A DNA stretch of 64,000 nucleotides. It comes from Scytonema sp. UIC 10036. GTDB taxonomy: Bacteria; Cyanobacteriota; Cyanobacteriia; Cyanobacteriales; Nostocaceae. The stretch spans positions 39,515-103,514 of the forward strand of contig NZ_WJFC01000019.1 of the NCBI RefSeq assembly GCF_009725235.1, given 5' to 3'. Below are positions 9,434-17,710 of the stretch, one piece after another. Positions within the stretch are counted from its first letter, which is position 1. Every line of letters begins with the position of its first letter. A model generated the notes under the pieces. It was not told the origin of the DNA and searched no databases. It was given only the letters and a program-made list of their open reading frames with translations. A program made the position numbers and the translations under genes.

Positions 9434-10048
9434 ATGCGGCGTAACTGCTGCAAGGTATTCAGAAAACATTCAATGGAGCAGAGCATGGTTAGACACAGCA
9501 GAAATGCTAGTGAACTTTGGAAGAAACTACCCTGGAAGAAATTCCGGAAAGAGTTATTCCGCCTACAAAAGAGAGTGTTCAAAGCTATTCGAGTTGGCGA
9601 CAAACGTAAAGCGAAGTCAATTCAAAAGCTAATTCTGAAGTCTAAAGCTGGTAGGTTTCTGGCTATTCGTCAAGTAACTCAGCTAAATGCTGGTAAAAAG
9701 ACTGCTGGCATCGATGGAAAAACTGCCTTAACGTTTGAGGAGAGATTTGATTTAGAGTTGCTTCTCAGACAACAAAATTGGTATCACAATCGACTACGAG
9801 AAATACCAATTCCCAAAAAAGACGGTTCGACCAGAATGCTAAAAGTACCCACTATTGCAGATAGAACGTGGCAATGCCTAGCAAAATTTGCCCTAGAACC
9901 AGCACACGAAGCAACTTTTCATGAACATAGCTATGGATTTAGAATTGGGCGCTCTGCCCACGATGCCCAAAAACAGGTATTCACAAATCTAAGAAGCACC
10001 TCAAACAGCATCACAAAAAGAATTCTTGAGTTAGACATTGAAAAGTGC
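9434..10048 (+). pseudogene. Outer-intron reverse transcriptase/maturase, 5' part (split by inner intron)
   Basis: This frame carries the N-terminal extension and the first RT blocks of a group II intron-encoded protein: GKKTAGIDG, LREIPIPKKDGSTRML, HSYGFRIGRSAHDA and finally LELDIEKC. It then enters intron sequence and stops. Joined to 12451 it continues as DIEKC-FDRINHSTIM, the normal RT block with the first catalytic Asp, giving one 537-aa protein. Starts at 9434, 9473 or 9485 are possible; the family opening (WKKLPWKKFRKELFRLQKR) favours a late one. The protein can be made only if the inner intron splices. I mark it as split rather than dead. Confidence 0.85.
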
Positions 10049-12450
10049 GTGCGCCGCGACGATTAACGCGGTATTCCCAACCAAGTTGGGAGAGACTAAG
10101 AAGAATGTCTCTAAGTCAACCAACTTACCTGGAGTCGAAAGACAAAAGGGACAACAGCATGTTGGTAAAGCCGGAAATGGAGAGAAGGCGTTAAAACCAT
10201 TGTTCGGCAAGACTTGTGTGACAAGGTGAAGATTAAACTATCTGAAGCCCAATTCTGACGGTATACTCGATTACCTATTCCTACAACGCCTAAAAGGAAT
10301 AATCGTTTGTGTGTAGTTTTAAGCATTTGAACCACACAACTTCTTTAAACGAAGTCAGCCACCGATGAGATGGCTTAACGAATGAGTGGGACACCTAAAT
10401 CACACTGATACGTACCGAGTTGATGAAGCGCGGGATGGTCTATGGGACGCGAGTCCTATGACTACAGAGTTCCCATAGTAGTCCGAGGGCGGGAAAGCCG
10501 TCCACATGGCAAAGGGGAACAGGTATTTCTTACATTGTTACCGAGAGGTACGCGAGATGCGAAACGCCGAAACGGTGTTAAATGTAATCCGAGACAGGGG
10601 GTACCGGGGTTTACCACTGGATGATGTCTACAGACAGTTGTTCAATCCCGACTTGTACCTTTTAGCGTATAGCCGCATTTATAAAAATGCTGGAGCAATG
10701 ACGCCTGGGATAACTCAGGAAACTGCTGACGGAATGTCCATGAAAAAGATTGAAACTCTTATCGAAGAGATTCGATATGAACGCTTTCGATGGACACCAG
10801 TGAGGCGAATTAATATTCCCAAGAAAAATGGGAAAACTCGACCACTAGGTATTCCTACTTGGAAAGACAAATTGGTTCAAGAAGTAGTACGTTTAATATT
10901 AGAAGCGTATTATGAACCCCAATTTTCCGACAACAGTCATGGTTTCAGACCAAAACGCGGATGCCATACGGCGCTAACAGTAATAGACCGCACTTGGCAA
11001 GGAACCAAGTGGTTTATTGAAGGAGATATCAAAGGCTGTTTTGACAACATAGACCATAAAATCTTAATGTCAATTCTGTGCGAGAAAATCCAAGATAACC
11101 GCTTCCTGAGATTGATTGAAAACTTACTCAAGGCAGGTTATTGTGAGCAATGGAGATATCACTCCACCCTCAGCGGAACACCGCAAGGCGCGATAGTATC
11201 ACCCATACTCGCCAATATCTATCTTGATAAATTCGATAAATTTATCGAACGGACACTTATCCCAGAGTATACAAGAGGTAAAGCAAGGGCAGAAAATCCG
11301 GAATACTCAAAACTCGTAAAACTTGCCTGGTATTACAGGAAGAAGGGACAAATTGAAAAAGCGCGTCAACTGGAAATTCAATACCAGCAAATGCCTTCCA
11401 AAGATGTTCGTGACCCTAAATACAGAAGGCTAAATTATGTGCGGTACGCTGATGATTTTCTACTTGGATTCATTGGTTCATTTCAAGAGGCAAAAGAAAT
11501 CAAGGAAAAATTGAAGACATTTCTAGCGGAAAATCTTCAGCTAGAATTATCTAAAGAAAAGACCTTAATTACTCATGCTAGAAACGAAGCAGCGAACTTC
11601 TTAGGTTACGAAATTCTAGTTCAATATTCCGACACTAAGCATACCAATGGTAAGCGCTCAATTAATGGAATTACTGGACTAAGAATTCCCACAAGCTTTG
11701 TAGAAGAAAAATGTTCTCTCTATATGAGAAATGGGAAACCCATTCACCGCCCTGAATTAATAAATGATGATGATTTCACTATCATCAACATTTACCAATC
11801 AGAATATAGAGGGTACGTACAATTCTACAGCCTTGCTCAAAACATCGCGTGGCTCCAAAAACTCCAATGGGTTATGTGGAGTTCGTTGATGAAAACTCTT
11901 GCTTGTAAACACAAAACTAGCGTGGCTAAAATTTGCGCGAAGTATCACAAGACGGTAAAACTGCCACACGGTCTAAGAAAGTGTGTCGAAATCACCGTCC
12001 CAAGAGAAGGCAAGAAACCCTTAGTGGCTCGTTTCGGTGGTATACCACTAAAACGCAACCTAAAAACAATCATAGAAGACCTGCCACGAGCGCGAAAGCC
12101 CGCGTTCAGAAATGAACTGATTAAACGGCTTCAAGCTGATGAATGCGAGATTTGTGGGGCAAGAGGTGATATTGAAGTTCACCATATTCGCGCCCTCAAA
12201 GACCTCAAAACCAAAGGTAGAAAAGAAAAACCGCAATGGATGCAAATCATGTCCGCACGTAGGAGAAAAACTTTGATGGTCTGCCCTCAATGCCATGATG
12301 CTATACACGCAGGTAACCCCGCAGGTAAACAAGTCTCATGATAATGGAATACTGGAGAGCCGTGTACCTGGAAACTCGTAAGCACGGTTCGGCGGGGGCT
12401 AGTTGGAAAAGGAGCCAATAATTGGAAACCTCGCTAGCTAGCTACCCACT
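10049..12450 (+). mobile_element. Inner group II intron nested in the outer intron's RT gene
   Basis: It starts GTGCGCCGCGACG at 10049, immediately after the TGC codon of the host RT. Near its 3' end it has a domain V (GAGCCGTGTACCTGG, GAAAC, GCACGGTTC at 12357-12390), followed by a domain VI stem, and ends at 12450. Excision joins TGC to TTT and restores the host reading frame exactly. At 2402 bases it has the usual length for an RT-encoding group II intron. It lies in sense orientation relative to the host intron, as needed for splicing. Its own protein is intact at 10557-12341. Confidence 0.9.
10557..12341 (+). CDS. ltrA: Inner-intron reverse transcriptase/maturase with HNH domain
   Basis: A multifunctional group II intron protein that assists splicing and copies the intron into new sites. 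I use the ATG at 10557 (MRNAETVLNVIRDRG), which has GAGAGG upstream; a longer frame from 10506 is less likely. The RT palm is complete, with INIPKKNGKTRPLGIPT, GDIKGCFDNIDH, SGTPQGAIVSPILANIYL and the catalytic YADD in NYVRYADDFLLGF. A maturase domain X follows. The C-terminus is an HNH endonuclease (CEICGARGDIEVHHI, then CPQCHDAIH) that would cut the second target strand. All key residues are present, so this intron is probably still active and could supply mobility functions for itself only. Confidence 0.93.
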   Translation: MRNAETVLNVIRDRGYRGLPLDDVYRQLFNPDLYLLAYSRIYKNAGAMTPGITQETADGMSMKKIETLIEEIRYERFRWTPVRRINIPKKNGKTRPLGIPTWKDKLVQEVVRLILEAYYEPQFSDNSHGFRPKRGCHTALTVIDRTWQGTKWFIEGDIKGCFDNIDHKILMSILCEKIQDNRFLRLIENLLKAGYCEQWRYHSTLSGTPQGAIVSPILANIYLDKFDKFIERTLIPEYTRGKARAENPEYSKLVKLAWYYRKKGQIEKARQLEIQYQQMPSKDVRDPKYRRLNYVRYADDFLLGFIGSFQEAKEIKEKLKTFLAENLQLELSKEKTLITHARNEAANFLGYEILVQYSDTKHTNGKRSINGITGLRIPTSFVEEKCSLYMRNGKPIHRPELINDDDFTIINIYQSEYRGYVQFYSLAQNIAWLQKLQWVMWSSLMKTLACKHKTSVAKICAKYHKTVKLPHGLRKCVEITVPREGKKPLVARFGGIPLKRNLKTIIEDLPRARKPAFRNELIKRLQADECEICGARGDIEVHHIRALKDLKTKGRKEKPQWMQIMSARRRKTLMVCPQCHDAIHAGNPAGKQVS

Positions 12451-13449
12451 TTTGATAGGATAAACCACTCCACTATCATGGAAAACCTTATTGCTCCTAG
12501 AGCATTAAAGGACGGAATATTCCGAGCACTCAAAGCAGGAATAAATCCCGAATTTCCCGAACAAGGAACTCCGCAAGGGGGGGTGGTGAGTCCGTTATTA
12601 GCCAACATTGCGCTCAATGGAATTGAGAATATACATCGATACCATAATCAAAAAGGGTATAGAATAACCCCTAAAACAGCAGATAAAGACATAGTAAAAG
12701 CCTGTGTCCGGTATGCAGATGATATGGTACTTTTCCTCAGACCAGAAGACGATGCAGAAGAGATACTTAACAAAATCAGTCAATTTCTAGCAGAAAGAGG
12801 GCTAAAGGTAAGCGAGAAAAAGACAAAGTTAACCGCTTCGACAGATGGATTTGATTTTCTCGGTTGGCACTTCAAAGTGTACAACGACGGAAGGTTAAAA
12901 ACTACTCCCTCAGAGGATAACTTCAAAACATTCCGCAAGAAAGTCAAGAAAGTCGTCAACAACTCGAATTATGGTGCTAAAGTTAAGGCTAAGAAATTAG
13001 CTCTAATTGTCAGAGGATGGAGAAACTATCACAAGTATTGCGATATGAGCGGGGCAAGATTCTCACTGTGGTTTATCAACCATAGAACATTCAAAGTGTT
13101 CAATAAAGAGAAGAAACAAAACCGCAAATCAGCAGAAAAACTGATAGAACAAGCCTTTCCCAAGGTAAGTTACTCCGAAGGAAAACATATCAAAGTCCAA
13201 GGAAATAAATCACCCTACGACGGAGACCTGGTTTACTGGTCTGAGAGGAACAGTAAACTATATGACGGAGAAACCTCAAAGCAATTACTAAGGCAAAACC
13301 ATACTTGTGCTGAATGTGGCTTAAAGTGTACAAGTGAAGAACGACTACACTTACACCACATTGATGGCAATCACTGTAACTGGAAGAAAAACAACCTAGT
13401 TGTTATTCACGAAAGCTGCCATGATTACATCCACATGAGCAAAAGATAG
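12451..13449 (+). pseudogene. Outer-intron reverse transcriptase/maturase, 3' part with HNH
   Basis: This is the continuation of the frame at 9434-10048 after the inner intron. It reads FDRINHSTIM at the join, then QGTPQGGVVSPLLANIALNG, the catalytic YADD in CVRYADDMVLF, the maturase region (IVRGWRNYHKYC) and a C-terminal HNH domain (CAECGLKC, LHLHHIDGNHCNW, HESCHDYIH). It is open to its stop at 13449, with no further damage. A shorter product from the ATG at 12478 would lack the first catalytic Asp and would not be a working polymerase. Domain V of the outer intron follows about 120 bases downstream. Confidence 0.88.
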
Positions 13450-13645
13450 AGGGGAATTCTACGATACTGTTGTGCGCGAAAACCCGGATACCAGTTAGAT
13501 TATGAAAGTCATTTTCATAATTGGGGACGATGAGACAATCAGAAGAAACCTTTATCTAAGAATATCGGAAGCTGGATGCGTAGAAATACGCACGTCCAGA
13601 TTTAACAGAGAGGTGCGGTGGATAATACCACCCATCGACTCTACC

Positions 13646-13695
13646 AAATCGTAGTGGTTGTGAGAAAAGTTTAGGCAAAATTTACAGACTGGGAT
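13646..13695 (-). pseudogene. avd: Avd-like DGR accessory gene, 5' fragment
   Basis: The minus strand reads NFSHNHYDL, with YDL continuing into IKWYVP of the fragment at 8909. The stop TAA at 13696-13698 precedes it and there is no ATG, GTG or TTG in this frame. The neighbouring frame contains LPKLFSQP, closer to the usual Avd N-terminus, which suggests an additional small frameshift. The fragment starts about 120 bases downstream of the vWA-FGE gene stop, the normal location for avd after a DGR target gene. Confidence 0.65.
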
Positions 13696-13815
13696 TTACA
13701 TGATATACTATATTCATGTAGTTGGATTTTTGAAAAAAAAATTTTAGATCGCTCCACTCCGTTACGCTGACCAAGTGCTAAGAGAAGAAGAGCCAAGTGC
13801 AAAAGTGCTCAAGTG

Positions 13816-16599
13816 TCAAGGGCTATTAGTTCTCGGCCACACAACGCACACAACACGAAAACCGATAATGACGTCGTCGTCCTCCGGGTTGATGCAGTTG
13901 CGACGTGCGGAACGACAGAGATCAGGGAGGTCGTACCACGAACCACCGCGCTGTATCCTTTCTCGATTATCATTATTGTTACGAATTAGCCACGCTTCTC
14001 CATTTGTAGGTGCTCCTTCATAATTTCTATGCCAATGGTCAGCACACCATTCCCAGACTTGCCCATGCATATCATATAACCCAAAATCATTAGCTGCACC
14101 AAAGCTTCCGACGGGTGTAGTTTCTTCACGAAAAATTCCTTTGTTTCCTTTTCCATAGTTAGCCGTGCCTCTATAGTTGGCTAACTCAGTCGAAATTGTC
14201 TCGCCAAAATGAAATGGAGTTGTTGTACCTGCACGACAGGCATATTCCCATTGTGCTTCACTTGGTAGACGGTAAGTTTTTTTAGTGTAGTTGGATAGGC
14301 GATCGCAGAACTCTACACAATCATACCATGAAACTTGCTCAACTGGTCGATTTTCACCTTTAAAATAAGATGGATCTGGGTTGAGTTCGCGGTTGACTTG
14401 GGGAAGAGACGCAACTGCCCTCCATTGTGCCTGAGTTACCGGGTATTTGCCCAAGAAAAAAGGTTTAATTGTTACTTTATGTTGAGGTCCTTCATTGCTT
14501 CTTCGCTCCAACTCATCCTCTGGCGATCCCATCAAAAAGCTACCTTCAGGAATAGCTACCATTTCTAGCTGTACTCCATTCCCCAAATCTTCGATAAAAC
14601 ATTGAGATTGCCGACGATAACGGCGAATGGTTAACTGACGACGTGCTTCCCATTGTTTAAGTACATTTTGCAGATTTTTTTTGGTAATCTTTTCACCAAA
14701 TACTTCAGATAGAACTTTCCATAGCTTAAGAGCAACATTTTTTAAATCCCGCACGGAGACTGTTCCTAAAGCTGAAATCTGCTCGTAAGTTTGATTTGCT
14801 AGTGTTCCCTCTAGTATTAGCTGTTCAACATCATTCAAATGTTTCCCTGTTTTCGTAAAAACTACCCCATCGACTATTTCTAGAGGACTGCTTGTATTGA
14901 TTGGCGCAGATGAATTAACCTCTATCAGTGCCACTTCAAATTCAAAAGTCCTTCTAGGCGGGAAACTTTCAATCTGCCGTTTGCGTTCCCTCACTGCGGC
15001 ACGGAGTTCTTGCGCTCGACTGGCATATTCGCCCCCCCAAGTCATAAGAACTGCTGCATCAACCTCGGCGAAGTAATGATTTCGGTCTACAGCTATATTT
15101 TGGATAGAACCCGTTGGGTTGGGAATGAGCGCCTGAAAATCTCGGAGACTTCCATAGTGATGCTGGATAAAATCCCCAATTTCCCGCCAAATTTCAGCCG
15201 TGCGTTGAACTGGACTATTTTCGAGCAGCAACTCGCGAATTCCTGCTCGAAACTCATACCAAGTTTCTGGAACAGTTGCTTCCTTCGGTCCCAGGGGAGA
15301 CCGTTGGAGGAGACCACTAAAAAAGACTTCTGCTAGATGCCAGTGTTCGCTATCGGGCAAAAACTGACGTTGTGCCAACCGCATCACTGGAGGAATCAAG
15401 GGAACCGCAGCCAGCACCTTGGCGAGTTCCCGTGCTTTAGGACTGGCATTAGTCAAGAATCCTCGCAGTAAATCTTCGGGGGTCTCTTCCATTGGTTCGG
15501 GCTTCCCCTGCATCTGCTTACTGTTCTCAAGGTTTGTATCCACTGGTGCTTCTTGTCTGATTAAAACCCCCTGGATAGAATTACCTCCACTCCCCGCAAG
15601 GAAATGCGCCCAAGTATTAAAATGGTTGGGGGATAAGTTGAAAATCGGAAATCGGTAAAGATCAACCGTCGTATGGAGCCTAGCTCCCACTTTTAACATT
15701 GAGTTAGCACATCCTGGCTGGGGAGCCACGAGAGGCCGTAGAATTGCCTGGTGCAAGGCAGTCCGCTGCCACAGAGTCTGGGGAAAGACATGGGCAATGG
15801 TAACGGGATGCTGCTCCCCTAGAATAGCCAACGCTGCAAATGCAGCTCCTGAATGCCAAGCCTTCCCCAAAGTATCTGTTAACGCGACAAAGATTCGATT
15901 CCGCCCTGGTGCAATGAGACTACGAATCTCCCGTTCAATACGTTCAGCACCTGAAAACAATCTTGGCTCACTGTTCCCCGTCTCAAACTGCCATACCCGT
16001 ACATCCCGGAAAAATCCTTGCCACCGAAAGAGCGTTGCTACCCCCTCCGCTAAATCTCCCCAAAACGCCATTGAAGGTGAGCGATCGATCAGTAAATGTA
16101 CCTCAAACCATCGCTCTAAGGGAGGGCGAAATGCCATAATCGGCAATCCATTTGCCTCGGCTGTCTGCTCGACTGTGGCATCAATATCGAATTCATTCGC
16201 CAAGATACTCGGAACTCGCTTGGCTAAAGGCAAAAGCATCTTACTAATTGACGAAGGTTTGGGTAAGGGAAACGGGTCGGGAACGCGAACTAAGGAGGCG
16301 CGATCGCTGGAGGGTGGCTCTTTTTTTTCAAGGGACGTGGGAAGATGCTCTGAGGTTTTGGGATAAGTGGCAATAGGTGTCCGTGGCTCTATCTCTTTAG
16401 CAGGAGGGAGAATATCCTTTGCGCTACCTTCCGGGGATTCTCCAGCAGGCAGATCCCCATCAGGAGGGCGCAAATCTTCTGCCGGTTCAACGCCTTTGAG
16501 GGATGGAGGGGCAATAATGCGATGCAAGTGAGCCGCACACCAAATCAGGTCAGCGGTCTCTCTATCATCTCCCCACCATTTATCTTTTTCTCTGCCCAT
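13816..16599 (-). CDS. vWA-like (SAV_2336-type) protein with C-terminal FGE domain and DGR-type variable tail
   Basis: A 927-aa last gene of the conflict operon. Residues 30-130 are proline-rich and low in complexity. A von Willebrand A-like domain follows, with a MIDAS motif DRSPS at 172-176 (LLIDRSPSMAFW) and then IFVALTDTLG. Similar domains are annotated SAV_2336 N-terminal. Residues 678-927 form an FGE-sulfatase/C-type-lectin-like domain (VAIPEGSFLMGSPEDE, WEYACRAGTTTPFHFGE, LYDMHGQVWEWC, RGGSWYD, IGFRVV). The paired active-site cysteines of true formylglycine-generating enzyme are not apparent, so I infer a ligand-binding fold. The last 40 residues have the make-up of a DGR variable region (separate entry). 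It starts 15 bases after the MoxR stop. Expected role: with MoxR, a threshold-setting or recognition module. Confidence 0.88.
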   Translation of the reverse strand: MGREKDKWWGDDRETADLIWCAAHLHRIIAPPSLKGVEPAEDLRPPDGDLPAGESPEGSAKDILPPAKEIEPRTPIATYPKTSEHLPTSLEKKEPPSSDRASLVRVPDPFPLPKPSSISKMLLPLAKRVPSILANEFDIDATVEQTAEANGLPIMAFRPPLERWFEVHLLIDRSPSMAFWGDLAEGVATLFRWQGFFRDVRVWQFETGNSEPRLFSGAERIEREIRSLIAPGRNRIFVALTDTLGKAWHSGAAFAALAILGEQHPVTIAHVFPQTLWQRTALHQAILRPLVAPQPGCANSMLKVGARLHTTVDLYRFPIFNLSPNHFNTWAHFLAGSGGNSIQGVLIRQEAPVDTNLENSKQMQGKPEPMEETPEDLLRGFLTNASPKARELAKVLAAVPLIPPVMRLAQRQFLPDSEHWHLAEVFFSGLLQRSPLGPKEATVPETWYEFRAGIRELLLENSPVQRTAEIWREIGDFIQHHYGSLRDFQALIPNPTGSIQNIAVDRNHYFAEVDAAVLMTWGGEYASRAQELRAAVRERKRQIESFPPRRTFEFEVALIEVNSSAPINTSSPLEIVDGVVFTKTGKHLNDVEQLILEGTLANQTYEQISALGTVSVRDLKNVALKLWKVLSEVFGEKITKKNLQNVLKQWEARRQLTIRRYRRQSQCFIEDLGNGVQLEMVAIPEGSFLMGSPEDELERRSNEGPQHKVTIKPFFLGKYPVTQAQWRAVASLPQVNRELNPDPSYFKGENRPVEQVSWYDCVEFCDRLSNYTKKTYRLPSEAQWEYACRAGTTTPFHFGETISTELANYRGTANYGKGNKGIFREETTPVGSFGAANDFGLYDMHGQVWEWCADHWHRNYEGAPTNGEAWLIRNNNDNRERIQRGGSWYDLPDLCRSARRNCINPEDDDVIIGFRVVCVVWPRTNSP
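13867..13935 (-). other. Candidate DGR variable region (codons 889-911 of the vWA-FGE gene)
   Basis: In the last FGE strands, right after RGGSW, the codons are TAC GAC CTC, then CTC, CGT, TGC ATC, then GAC GAC GAC GTC. Every one ends in C or T and differs from AAC or AAT only at the first two positions. Between them the conserved scaffold (CRS, NP, IGFRVV) is unchanged. This is the footprint of adenine-specific mutagenic homing from a template made of AAC/AAT runs, as in cyanobacterial DGR targets with FGE-type lectin folds. No template repeat was found in the window, so the assignment rests on codon pattern, domain type and the neighbouring avd remnant. Confidence 0.7.
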
Positions 16600-16614
16600 T
16601 TCCCCTCTCTACCC

Positions 16615-17709
16615 TCACAACGATTTGAAGACGGTATCCAACAAAAATTGACGCTTCTCTTGGGTGAGATTGTCACCTTGCAGTAAGAGATAGATAGCAT
16701 TTAACAATTGATCTGTCGCTAATTTTACGTCCTTCTTCTTAATGCGATCGAGAAAATCTTGAATTAATTTTCTAGCTGGCTCATCCACTTTCTTCAGACA
16801 CTCAGAATCGAACCGCTGCTCTAAAATATTGTAGAAACCTTCTTCCGTGTCAGGTTGTCTAACGGATAGGCGCAAACATCGGCGCAGAAAAGCCGGCGAA
16901 AACTCTCGTGCTTCATTACTGGTCATAAATACTAAGGGAAACTCTTGACATTGCACAAACCCTTTTTCGATAGAAATTTTTGTACCACTATCATCTCGTT
17001 GACTGCGGTAGGGGAGTACCTCTTCAGCGTCACTTTGTAAGCGAGCCAGTTCTGGTATTTCAAAAAATCCTTCTTCAAAAATATGCAACAGATCGTTGGG
17101 CATATCAATATCACTCTTATCGATCTCGTCAATGAGCAGTACCGCTGGTCTACCCGGTCGAGACTGATGAAATGCCATACCCATAGGTCCCAACCTTAGA
17201 TACTTACCAATGCTAGGGTCTGCAATCTTACCTGTTTCACCGACTTTTTGCCTGAGTAGGGAAGCTTCTTGCAATCGCCCAATGGCATCGTAGGCATACA
17301 GACCATCCTTCAGGGTAGTGCGAGAAACAATTGACCAGCGGTACGGTCCTGGCAGCCCCAGTTCACACGCTACCGCATAAGCTAAAGATGTCTTACCCGA
17401 TCCGGGATTCCCTTCAATCAGCAAAGGGCGGCGCAAACACAATGCAGCATTAACTAACTCTACTGCTTGCGTACTGGGAACAAACCCTAACGCTCGTGGG
17501 TCGCTCTTGCCTACGTTGTGTGAGCTTTCCTCTGACTTCGCTTTCTTCCACTCTTCGACTGACAGACCAAAAGTTCGCCAAGGCGGGGGCGGCGGGATGC
17601 GATTGAGATGCTCTTGCTGCTTTTCTGGGTTTGGCACACTATCAGCACTCAGGGTTAAGCCACGGTAAATGCGAAGATCCTTCTCTTCGGCTGTTTGGTC
17701 GTTCGCCAT
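16615..17709 (-). CDS. MoxR-type AAA+ ATPase of the conflict operon
   Basis: A 364-aa AAA+ protein. Walker A is GNPGSGKT (100-107) and Walker B is LLIDEIDKSD (191-200). Sensor and arginine-finger regions are FMTSNEAREFSPAFLRRCLR. MoxR ATPases act as chaperones that remodel a partner carrying a vWA domain; here the partner is the next gene. The proline stretch IPPPPPWRTFG at 38-48 is a likely flexible linker. The start ATG at 17709 lies one base after the stop of the caspase gene, and the stop lies 15 bases before the next start, so translation is probably coupled. Role in the system: an ATP-dependent switch setting when the protease effector is released. The last point is inference from published descriptions of MoxR-vWA systems. 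Confidence 0.92.
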   Translation of the reverse strand: MANDQTAEEKDLRIYRGLTLSADSVPNPEKQQEHLNRIPPPPPWRTFGLSVEEWKKAKSEESSHNVGKSDPRALGFVPSTQAVELVNAALCLRRPLLIEGNPGSGKTSLAYAVACELGLPGPYRWSIVSRTTLKDGLYAYDAIGRLQEASLLRQKVGETGKIADPSIGKYLRLGPMGMAFHQSRPGRPAVLLIDEIDKSDIDMPNDLLHIFEEGFFEIPELARLQSDAEEVLPYRSQRDDSGTKISIEKGFVQCQEFPLVFMTSNEAREFSPAFLRRCLRLSVRQPDTEEGFYNILEQRFDSECLKKVDEPARKLIQDFLDRIKKKDVKLATDQLLNAIYLLLQGDNLTQEKRQFLLDTVFKSL

Positions 17710-17710
17710 C

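Larger units (their letters stand above)
8910..13645 (+). mobile_element. Outer group II intron of a twintron, inserted in avd
   Basis: The 5' end is GTGCGGCTCGTTT at 8910, the GUGYG start of group II introns. The 3' end contains a domain V hairpin with GAAA loop (CTGGATGCGTAGAAATACGC) near 13572-13591 and a domain VI stem with bulged A just before 13645. The insertion lies in antisense orientation within the avd remnant. Removing exactly 8910-13645 rejoins an avd codon (TT from the right, G from the left), which fixes both boundaries to the base. It encodes its own reverse transcriptase in two pieces (9434-10048 and 12451-13449), because a second intron occupies 10049-12450. Without that second intron the element would be about 2.3 kb, a normal size. 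Confidence 0.9.

Noticed and set aside
9434..10066. The outer-intron RT fragment as a truncated independent gene
   Set aside because: Its frame resumes exactly at 12451 after removal of a complete group II intron, so the stop at 10066 lies in intron sequence.
13816..14600. A genuine formylglycine-generating enzyme
   Set aside because: The fold motifs are present but the paired active-site cysteines are not, and the tail looks diversified, so a binding role is more likely.
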